A stretch of 64,000 nucleotides of DNA from Ciona intestinalis. Lineage: Eukaryota > Chordata > Ascidiacea > Phlebobranchia > Cionidae. How positions within the stretch are numbered: position 1 is the stretch's first letter; every line of letters begins with the position of its first letter. Of this stretch, positions 12,452 to 21,796 are shown one piece after another. The stretch spans positions 439,001-503,000 of the forward strand of contig NC_020172.2 in NCBI RefSeq assembly GCF_000224145.3, read 5' to 3'. Made by a program: the position numbers and the translations under genes. The notes below the pieces were generated by a model. It was not told where the DNA came from and did no database searches. It was given only the letters and a program-made list of their open reading frames with translations.

Positions 12452-14219
12452 ATGAAAAAGTGTCGACTCCTTTTGTTCACGCTATGTTTCTTTGTTGGTA
12501 AGAATCGACTAATAGATAGTACATGCTGGTGTACTGGGTTGTGCTACGTTATTGTTTGTAGTTTAGTAAAATATTTTGTTTAACTAGTTGCAATCAATGG
12601 AAGAGTCCTACCCAAGCCATTAAAAGATGAAGAGCAGAAAGAAACTAGTTTCAACAATTTTCAAACAACGGTTGTACAACTGCATGATCAGAAAACAAAC
12701 CTTAGCTATTTGAGCCCGTTTGTTACGGATATAAACGGCTTGCCAAATTACGACAACAGTAAGTACATTATCAACTGTGGCTTTGTTCAACATATTCAAT
12801 GTGATTTTAGTTTATATAAAGGGTGGGGCAAGACGGGACAGAGTGTATTGCCCAAATTTATTGATAGTGGGTTAAAGCAGGACTTTTTTAAAGTTTTCTT
12901 TGAGGAGCCTATGATAAACAAAAAAAATAGTTACGGGATTTTTCGACAGTTTTCTCACCACTATATAATGCCAAAGCCGTTTTATGTTTTAAGTATATTA
13001 TTGTTTTTAATGGCGTTAAATAGAAGCAGTTATTTTTCAATCGGTAAAAACGATTTGAAAAAGTGTCCCAACGTTCCCTACGTCTCATCCTGCCCCACGT
13101 ATAGACTACCGTTTTTAGGCAATATTTGACCCGCAGACTGAGAATACCGTGGTTGCAATATCTATAATATAACTTTTCGCCCTCTTGTAACCGTTTATTA
13201 AAATAGTAGGATGGGGGGAGTTGGGACACCTTTGGCGCATAATATCCGAGTATCCTGATCGTGTTTTAAACAGTTAACAACGGTCTATGGGAGTCTTAAG
13301 CATATAGTTTTATAATTCTTTAAGAGTTCTTTGTTTACTACCACATGGGACGAGACCAAATCGAGTTAAAAGGTGTCCCAACTTCCCTCATCCTACTATA
13401 TCTTAATGGAGGTTAGCCTTTTCCTTTTGCATTGTTTGTAACACAAGCATTCGCTTAAGAACAAGTTTTTGTTACAGCAAATATAAACCAAAGCTCAGGG
13501 GATGGGGCAGAAAGCGGATCTGCTGCAAAAGATTGCGGCCAAACAAGAGATGATGAAGATTGCAAGGAGAGTTCCTCATCTGGACTTGGTTAACTTTAAT
13601 AGGAAATAGAATAGAATTAGTTTTGGTTTCAATAATGAATTGTGACGGTTCACTTTAAAAGTAAAGCAATTCGGGGAATAGGTTGAGGTATAAGCTGTTC
13701 CATGTTTTCAATCTCTTCCATTGTTCCGATGTATGATAGTAAACATTAATGGCGTCAGCCAACAAACACGTGATACATTATGATTCTGAAATATTGGGCA
13801 ATATGGTGCCTGAATGAACATTGATTAGTACAAAATAGCAAAATAGTGTGATTATTTTATTTCCAATATTAATGTTTGAGAAAAACATATATAGTAGGGT
13901 GGGGGAAGACGGGACAAAATTTTAGCCCATAATATCCAAATATCCTGATCGTGTTTTAAACTGGTAACAACGGTCTATAGGAGTCTCGAGGATACAGTTT
14001 TATAATTCTTTGAATGTTCTTTGTTTACTACAAAATGGGATGAAAAAATAGAATAAAAAGGTGTCCCATCTTTTCCACCCTACTATATGTAGCTTTTACA
14101 ATAAAATAAATTATAAAACTACACTTACATGTGAAGGAGCTGGATCCAGCGGGAATGGATGCGAGGGACCTGCAGTCGGAGAAAAGTGTGTCCAGAGAGG
14201 ACCAGGAGACAATAAATAG
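12452..14219 (+). CDS. Secreted DDEDC-module protein A (unrecognised family)
   Basis: I do not recognise this gene. Model: exons 12452-12497, 12598 minus 10 (12588)-12758, 13478-13588 and 14137-14219, total 411 nt, 136 residues. Exon 1 encodes a signal peptide (MKKCRLLLFTLCFFVV). Exon 2 encodes a polar segment starting AINGRVLPKP. Exon 3 has acidic and Ser-Gly-rich sequence around the core DCGQTRDDEDC. Exon 4 has CEGPAVGEKC, with the same C-x8-C spacing, then a TAG stop. All introns are phase 1. Exon 1 is 46 nt, exactly as in the neighbour at 14679, and exon 2 shares an 'I-x-G-[RK]-x-L-x-[KR]-P ... TTV' pattern with it, so the two look like tandem paralogues. The fourth exon is the weakest call; reading on from exon 3 instead gives TAA at 13591-13593. 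Inferred: secreted, and possibly glycosaminoglycan-bearing at SG sites. Confidence 0.6.
12813..13104. repeat. Divergent member of the palindromic MITE family
   Basis: The left end 'tatataaagggtggggcaagacgggaca' and right end 'gtgtccc..catcctgccccacgtata' are inverted repeats related to the TA-flanked MITE family, with an unrelated-looking interior. It lies in intron 2 of protein A. An ORF across it (12710-13129) is only intron read-through. Confidence 0.55.
13203..13400. repeat. TA-flanked palindromic MITE (~200 bp)
   Basis: The ends 'tagtaggatggggggagttgggacacctt' and 'aaggtgtcccaacttccctcatccta' are inverted repeats. The interior has the family landmarks 'cctgatcgtgtttta', 'taacaacggtctat' and 'ttctttgtttactacc'. 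Located in intron 2 of protein A. Confidence 0.85.
13888..14088. repeat. TA-flanked palindromic MITE (~200 bp)
   Basis: Bounded by 'tatatagtagggtgggggaagacggg' and 'gtgtcccatcttttccaccctactata', with the same interior landmarks as the copy at 13203. Located in intron 3 of protein A. Confidence 0.85.
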
Positions 14220-14678
14220 TCTTGAGAGACAATATTAAAGCCTTGGTGCTCAACTTTCATTTATAAGTATTCGCCAATCTCATAAACATTTGTGATATGT
14301 ATATATAAATTTTAAGACCAATTTGATTTCTTGTGTATGAACGGTTTTGAAGACCATAACAGCTTAAGTGACACAGGTTGTCCATTTAAGTTTTCATCAT
14401 CATCGTCTTATGCTGTTAACCTTTATTGTGATCAAATTGTATTTTATTTCCCCGTAAAATTAATGACAAAATATTAGGTATGTACATATGCACATTTGAA
14501 TGTAATAAAACAGGAACCTTTCAAACAGGATGTTGCTCAAGTAGTTTGCCTCGCAATTCAAGGCAACGACTTCCGTCACTTGTTTCACGTTGTTTGAAAT
14601 TTGAATTTTATTTCAAGGCATAGAAAATAGGTGGAAAGTGCTAAATCTTACTTAAATATTGAGATTAGTTTAATAAAT
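14220..14678. other. Intergenic region between the two DDEDC genes
   Basis: 459 bases with no recognised gene or repeat. It presumably holds the 3' end of gene A and the promoter of gene B; no clear TATA box is seen before 14679. Confidence 0.5.
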
Positions 14679-17600
14679 ATGACAAGAACCATCAAACTTT
14701 TACTGATTCTTGTGTGCCTCTTTGGTAAGTTAAATGGATTACCAGTACTTACTTTATTTGGGAGACTATGCGAGCTATTAGTTATAGCCAACGTAGAGTT
14801 ATATCTATAACATACTAAGTACAGTTTTTCTGCAAGTGTTGGAAACCGAAGTCAAATTTTATAAATAATGTACAGACAGTTCGTACTTAGATATATATAC
14901 GCGCGCTCATGCGAGATATACACTCGTGACAGAAAAATTTGAAATGCAGATTCAAATAAAAAAGTAGTAGATCTACTGTACACCAATATAATAGTTTCCT
15001 TTAAACTTCGGTTAAATGCAAGCAAACATCTTTTTCAGGATATATAGAAGGGAAATCACTCGCGAGGCCTATTATGAGGCATGAGATTAGCGTAAACAGC
15101 AGAACCACTGTTCATCTTCTAAAGCGAATTCGGCGATCTCGAGCACCAGAAATTGGGAGCGCTGGTACGATATATAGTAGGGTGTGGGAAAGATGGGACA
15201 CATTTATATTCTATTTTCTTGTTCCATCTGGTAGTAAACAAAATATTCAAAGAGTTATATAAAACCATATCCTCGCGACTCCGATAGACCGTTGTTAATT
15301 GTTTAAAACACGATCAGGATTTTTGGACATTATGTGCTAAAGGTGTCCCGTCTTCCTCCATCGTACAACACAAATTTTAACATAACATACATTTTACTTT
15401 TCTCTTCGAATACAAATGTGAAGCTAAAATCAGTCAAATAAAAAACGAAGATATAGGAAGTTGCAGCAAAACGTCTGTCGTTACAAACATACTAGGAGTA
15501 AAAGTTTCAAAACCGTGGCTGCAAAACCTACAATATAACCAATATGGACAAAGGCTTGCCATAGAAGGTCACGAAGATTTTGTGGGTTACCCGTAGTCAA
15601 AGAATTTATTATGGGCATATGTTATAGCCCCGCTTTGGTGACGCGCGTTCCATCGCCGCAAACATAAGATCGATGAAACCACTTCTGTAACGGTATCTGT
15701 TTTTGACAGGACTACCATCGGGGCATGCAGGACGTCCAAGTAAACCAGATAACATGCGTCTAGTCCGTGATTTACTCTTGATTGTATTATTTTGTTTGAA
15801 TAAGTATTATGTCACTGTTAAAACGTAATCTGCTAGGGCTGGGGCATTTCCAGGTCAAAATATGAAGGAATGTAACTTATTATCCTGGCGAACGACAGGC
15901 CGGCGCGCTAATCATTTTTCCACGGTTGAAAAATAATTTTGTTGTGTTGTGGTCACAGAAATAAAAAAGAATGGGACGCGCATCACTTATGTCGGTAAAG
16001 GAGAGAGCATGATACACTCTCTCTTTTTCACGACTCGTTCCCGTTTATTATAGTCAATGGAAGCCAGGGCGTTTTATGTAGTTTTTCTTCGTTTTTTTGA
16101 CTTAATTTAAGTTTATAGGGAAAAATAAATATTTCCAAACATATATATATTTCTAACAAACCGTTTGTTTGAACGTTTTTAATTAAATTTATAAAATAAT
16201 TAATTTTCCTAAACAAGCGCTAAAGTGTAAGCGTTAACCTACCATAAACTAAACTGGCCTAATAAACTGGAATAGTGTAGTTTTTAAAATAAACAGCTAA
16301 AACCTCCTAAAATCACTGTGCGCCTATCTTTTACAATGGAGACTACGCGAAATGGGGACGGAGGTTGGCGGTCACGTAAATAGAAAAAAGAATATATCAC
16401 GGTTTTGGGCAGTTGCGCTTTTTACTCTTTTTTATTTCTGTGGTTGTGGTACAGGCCGAGGGATTGTAAGATGCTGTGACGAAACAATAGACGACGAAGA
16501 CTGTATTTCTGGATCTGGATCTGGATCTGGATCTGGATGTGCCGAGTATTCTGGTTCTGCTTCTGAAAATGAGGGAAAAGGTCTTGTTTATAATGTGTCA
16601 ACCAGCCTTTCTATTACAAGAATGGAACGAGTGTTTTTGAGATTGTCGCATTGAAAATATTATTCAGTTTGTTATAACGTTGTTGCTGTTATAACGTAGT
16701 GCATATAGTACATACAGTATACACTTATGTTTTGTTTTATGTGGCAATATTCCAAAATTCCAGATCGGGAGGGCAGTGTAAGCGGTTGTGACGGAACAAC
16801 AGACGACGAAGACTGCATTTCTAGAACCACTGGTTCCTCAGGTTGCAGAAACAGAGGTATTAGCCAGTAGCCTGCACACTGATTGCTCTTGTCTAGAATC
16901 TACGCCTACTGCTTATGCTGTATATACTGCCCGCTAATGTCTAAATATGAGCAAATTTACAACCAAAAGTATTTCCAATGCATGAATGAATGTAACTATT
17001 CTTTTGCGTGCTGGCATGGCAACGACAGTCGTTATAACACGGGTGTTTTGTTTCATACATTCCGTGACCGCTTACGAGTTACTAAGTAGATGTAACTTTG
17101 TGGGTGATTTTTTAATGTATGGCTGACATATAGTCAACTCATAAGGGACAACTTGGTTGAAGCTTGCCATTAAGTGTCTTACCCATAAGGGACACATATA
17201 TACGTCCCTAATAGTAGCAGCGGCGAGCCTGCTTTTGTGTTAGAGACAAGCGCGCTATAACCACTATGCCACTACCACTGGCGTCGATTTATATGGTGCA
17301 GGGTATGCAGGCCCAGGCCTACCCTGAGAATTTTGCAGGGGTTGCAGCAACCCTTGGATTTTCCAATTATAAAATCAAATTATTCCTAAAATCTTTTATT
17401 TAACTTTATCAAATAATTACTTTATAGTAGCTACTAGCTACGCAACGCGGCGCCAACGCCTTCGTTCTCTCAACGTATAAACTAGCCATTTTTGTACCCT
17501 GCGCGGTTACCTATAACGGCTGCGTGTTACGTCAGACAAGTGTTTACGTCACATTGATAATCGCAAAATCGCCAATTTTTACGGTTACAATTCTATAATT

Positions 17601-20179
17601 GTGTGAGAATGTAATGTTTACTAGTCATTTCTACGTTTTAAATGTTGTCTAACGTCTACTTCCAAAGCTGCTTTTCTCCCGAAACGCCAAAAGCAATTCA
17701 AATTAAACTTAAAGGGCCTAAACACACCCCACGTCACTTTTATTTTTTATGGTAAATTCATAAAGCGACCGTTTTATTGATTCCAAACATACTTTGCTTA
17801 TTAAAACTGGTCCAGTATAGGCGGAGATATTCGCCCTCAAACAGTGATCTCTAGCGCTTTTTTTTTTACTACGAGCTCCGTGATTGTGACGTAGGAACGT
17901 ACTAGTCACGTGACTGATTCATTCGTAAAAGCGAAACCTGCGTTTTTTTGTACTTTTTTGCGTTTTTTTTGTTCTCTCGTTTTTCGCTGAAAACACTGCC
18001 TCTCGCCTTTCTGAATGAGAGCGGCCACGCTTCAACAATTTTGTTACGTGTTGTCACGTGGGTAGTACACTTCTCAATTTTTTTCGCCACGCAACTTTCA
18101 AATCAGTTTTTTGAATTTCACGGTGTTTGAGCTGGAATATCTTTGGTTATACAGAACCGATTAAAACAAGTAAGGTGTCGTTAAGAAAAACACACTCTAT
18201 CGATTAAAGCGAAGTACATTTGGGGTGTGTTTAGGCCCTTTAAAACAGCACGCGAACCAGGATAAAATTATACTACAGGAATAGGTGTTCTTTTTCTAAG
18301 ACGGGCACACGTCATGAATGGCCTCCCTAACAGTTGCGTGTAAAATAAATGTAATTTGCCTGTTAAACGGACGGGAATAAACTACTTAAATCGGGTCGGT
18401 TACTGCTTTATATTTATATATGATATTTTCTTCAGCCAAGCAACATGTTTTGTTACGAAATAGTAAGGAATCACGCGTGGATTCATTACGACATAATGGC
18501 AATTCACACGTCGAATATTGCAACACAATAGCAATTCACATGTTTATTATTTAGTCTACACATGAAACATTATTCTCGCTCGCAAACCTTACCCTGATAA
18601 ATTCGTCTGTTAAAACGAAGCGAAATCATGGCGGCAATGCTCTTTTGATCGGTGATAGGCGAACACAGCTTTGATCGTGTGTTGTGAAACATGATTGACG
18701 CATGTTTAATTAATTTTGTTTTTTTTTTCCTTGAGTTTTGTTAAAATGATTTTTTAAAACTTCGTTGCGCTCGTCACAACCAACACAAAATTATTACGTG
18801 TTTAATTGTGATGCGAAAAACTTTTATGTTGCGCAATTACGAGTTTTAAAGTTGTGTTGCTCTATAATATGTTGCTTTATAAACAGTATTGTAACGCACA
18901 GAATTAACGTAAGATATTGCGCAATGCTGCACCTGTCAGTTGAACAATGTTACGTCATATGCGGTATTGTGATGTGTTCCATTATCGCAACGGGTTACAG
19001 TGCGTTTGTATAATCAACCTATCGGCAAATATATGATGATATTTACATGTCGTATTGTTAAGTTTTTTTTAACACTTAACCGCAAATAACTGCCAGGCTT
19101 ACATTTTACCGTTTCCATTAATTGCCGCACACGTTATATGGGTGATTTTAGGTGTTTTACATATACCTACTTTCAGCTAACATGGTGTAATGCCGCAACC
19201 CCTACGTTTTTATAAAATCGACGCCACTGGCCACTATATTAGTGAGTATTTTTCTGTAGGGCAACTTTTATAACACAGAAGAACATAATTTTCTCTGAAA
19301 AACGTATAAAAAACAAACTATTTTTTCAAACAATACCAAGAAGGCAGTGCGAGTGGGTGGGATGGGATAACAGATGATGAAGATTGTGTGGTCGGGTCAG
19401 CGGTGGAACCATTTTCTGGATCTGCATCAGGAAGTGGCGATGAAGGTCAGAAACTTGTTATAAGATTGTGTTTCTATATTGTATGGGTGAGGTGTGTCAG
19501 GCGAACTGGGATTAAGGAAACAGCTAGTAAGCTCATTTATGCAAAAGTTTAATGTTACTAAAGCTATAGCATGACTAACTTGACGAAGTTTAACACGGTT
19601 GACTTGTTTGCAGATAAAGCTTCAGCATCTTTGGTGGTAACTTTTTATGCAATGTGTGTTATTTCGAAACCGGCTATTTCGGTATACGAGTATGAATCTC
19701 GTGTTTTCTTATTGCGACCAGGATTGTGTGCATATTTTTTACGATACACATATTTGTGTTTTACCATAGGAGAAAGTAGTGCTAGTAGTGGTGACTGTTA
19801 CGGAACAACAAGCGACGACGAAGATTGTATTCCAGGCGGCTCAACATCCGGGCCCATTAGACCTGGTAGCGGCGGTGGATCCCAAGAAATTGGTGGGTAT
19901 AACTTTCACAACAAATTGTCTTTAACATATTGTCGTGAGGTAAGATGGGACACCTTTAGCACTTTATATCCAAATAACCTGATCGTGTTTTTTTTTTAAA
20001 TTAACAACGGTCTATAAGTCGTAAGGCTCGGTTTTATAATTTTTTGAATGTTTTTTGTTTACTACCAAATGTAACGAGAATATAGAATGAAAAGGTGTTC
20101 CATATTTTTCCATCCTACTACATTTATGAGAATAGATTTATTAATTTGTAAAATTGCAGCAACATGCACCTGTGTATAA
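14679..20179 (+). CDS. Secreted DDEDC-module protein B with four tandem module exons (unrecognised family)
   Basis: Not recognised. Model: exons 14679-14724, 15039-15164, 16455-16580, 16764-16856, 19341-19445, 19770-19892 and 20160-20179, total 639 nt, 212 residues. Exon 1 is a signal peptide (MTRTIKLLLILVCLFG). Exon 2 is strongly basic and contains RIRRSR, a possible furin site. Exons 3 to 6 (126, 93, 105, 123 nt) are all phase 1-1 and each encodes one module: CCDETIDDEDC, CDGTTDDEDC, WDGITDDEDC and CYGTTSDDEDC, each followed by a Gly/Ser-rich linker, including SGSGSGSGSG in exon 3. Exon 7 adds ATCTCV and a stop. Known: acidic clusters next to SG dipeptides are typical glycosaminoglycan attachment sites. 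Inferred: a small secreted proteoglycan or glycoprotein; a cationic peptide with an acidic pro-region is an alternative. An in-frame ATG at 16352 could give a second start. The last exon is uncertain because it lies at a MITE edge. Confidence 0.65.
15171..15366. repeat. TA-flanked palindromic MITE in intron 2 of protein B
   Basis: Ends 'tatatagtagggtgtgggaaagatggg' and 'gtgtcccgtcttcctccatcgta'. It begins six bases after the exon 2 donor at 15165, so the donor context is partly shaped by the insertion. Confidence 0.85.
16979..17275 (-). repeat. SINE copy, minus strand, truncated at its tRNA-like end
   Basis: Contains the SINE tail (acgacagtcgttataacac, cattccgtgaccgcttacgagttac), body and a degraded tRNA-like head ending 'cgctataaccactatgccac'. 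A hAT-like element begins right at the head. Located in intron 4 of protein B. Confidence 0.8.
17276..19229. mobile_element. Non-autonomous hAT-like DNA transposon, 1,954 bp
   Basis: The left end CACTGGCGTCGATTTATA and right end TATAAAATCGACGCCACTG are inverted repeats with few mismatches (the third base, expected G, is C on the left). The flanks GCCACTAC (17268-17275) and GCCACTAT (19230-19237) form an 8-bp target duplication with one mismatch, as hAT elements make. I see no transposase ORF. A TTAA-flanked element sits inside at 17713-18239. The whole lies in intron 4 of protein B. Confidence 0.75.
17713..18239. mobile_element. TTAA-flanked (piggyBac-like) MITE nested in the hAT-like element
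   Basis: TTAA at 17709-17712 and 18240-18243 flank an element whose ends AGGGCCTAAACACACCCC and GGGGTGTGTTTAGGCCCT are perfect 18-bp inverted repeats. TTAA target duplication is the piggyBac-type mark. No transposase is present in 527 bp. Confidence 0.75.
19932..20121. repeat. TA-flanked palindromic MITE copy
   Basis: 'gtaagatgggacacctttagcac' at one end and 'aaaggtgttccatatttttccatcctacta' at the other, with the family interior. Located in intron 6 of protein B. Confidence 0.8.
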
Positions 20180-20363
20180 AGTATGGTGGGGTAAGATAGG
20201 ACATGTTTTTATTCACCAACCCATTTGGTGGTAAACAAAAAGAATATTACCATAGTTAAATAACTTTAGCCACTAGACTCTAAAGAAACGTTGTTAATTC
20301 CTAAACACGATCACGAAATATATGATTTAGGTCAGGTGTCTTATTTTTCCCCACAGTACTATA
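20174..20363. repeat. TA-flanked palindromic MITE copy at the end of protein B
   Basis: 'tataaagtatggtggggtaagatagga' and 'caggtgtcttatttttccccacagtactata' are the ends. The TAA stop of the last predicted exon (20177-20179) falls within the left edge of this element. Confidence 0.75.
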
Positions 20364-21796
20364 TACACACATTGTTTTTTCTTCGGCCATGCACTTCAGA
20401 ATTTTTTTTCGACCGACAAATGAGGGATTTATAATTGTTGTTTATAAAACGCTGTTCTACACAAAGTCTGTATAAAATTGTAACTTGCGGCACAAAAGAA
20501 ATAATAACTTTGCAAACACGCAGTCCTAGCTGTAGTTTTGCAGAGTAGGAAATACCCGACCAAACCATTGAGTTTCGATTGCAGGGAGCGGAAAGTAGAA
20601 AATAGAAACAAAGACTTGGACAATTCTTTTAATAATCCGACTGCAAACAAGTTTCCGTTGTGGACCTGCAATTTTCAAAGACTCATATAGGCCTACTGTT
20701 ACCTCATACTTATAACAAACGACACATCAAAAGCTTCATTGGCTAATATCGCATATTTCCTAATCGCACTTTTAGCAATTAATTACTCTCTTTTAACGTC
20801 GTGAGTATATGGTCCTATGAATGTATAAATGTTCATTGTTTATTACTAAATAGGACGAAAAATGAGAATAAAACTGAAACCATCTTAATCTGTACATTTT
20901 CATATAACATAACTTTTACTCGTATATAAAATCATGAAACTAATACAATTGACGAATTGGAAAAAGTTTTGTTTTACGTGAGTTTTTACCTGATCCCAAC
21001 ATTAGTATTTTGTGTTCGGTTCTTCATTAATTGCTGCCAGTGATCAGGTGTTTGTGATATCGATTAGTACTGCGGGTAAGATGGGTACTGTTTTAACACA
21101 ATATTCCATATTTCCTAATCGTGTTTTTGACTATTAACAATGTCCATTTAAAGTAAAAATCTGTAAATATTCTTCTTTGATACGAAATGGGACGATAAAC
21201 GAATATACAAACATTAACCATGTTACCCTAATGCCTAATCGAATGCATATACTACAGTTATCTAAAACTTTTGTGTCAGCAGTGGTAATTGACAACCGCT
21301 ATTTGCAACTGTTTATAAAAGAACTGTACAGATACAAACCACAGGCTTTTAAAAAGAGCAGTGGCTGAGGATGGATATTTATTGGCCTATGGAGTAAACG
21401 CATACAAGCAATCACAGTGGTTCAAGTAGGCAAGAAATTACAGTAGCGTTTTGCTTAAAGGACGATGTAAGTTATAAGAGGATAAAGAAAACAGAAACTT
21501 ACTGGCAAATCGTAGCAACTGAAAAACATTTAATCTCAGTGGAATTATAAAATTCAGCTTTATAATAGTAATCTCAAGTCAGTAACACTGGGCTTATTAT
21601 AAGGAACTTTTTCTGTACATAAAGCTACACCAGAGGTGTATCTACAACTAAAGCATAGGAGAAAATGGAAAAGTAAAAAGGTTGCTTAAAAAGGTAATAT
21701 TTAAACTAAAGTTAAGAGTAGTTTTTGCATAACAGAATTTTTTTAAGATTAAAGCTAATCCGCTGTAATGTTACTTCAAATGAAAATACAGATAAA
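20364..21796. other. Intergenic region with MITE remnants
   Basis: Two decayed MITE pieces are visible at about 20800-20890 ('ttcattgtttattactaaataggacgaaaa') and 21070-21195 ('gcgggtaagatgggta ... atacgaaatgggacgat'). The short ORFs here show no codon or domain signal. I see no gene. Confidence 0.6.

Noticed and set aside
12710-13129. 139-codon ORF continuing past exon 2 of protein A
   Set aside because: It runs through a good GTAAGT donor into a MITE; the spliced model gives consistent phases and the shared module.
17718-19013. Short ORFs inside the hAT-like element
   Set aside because: None resembles a transposase; the element looks non-autonomous.
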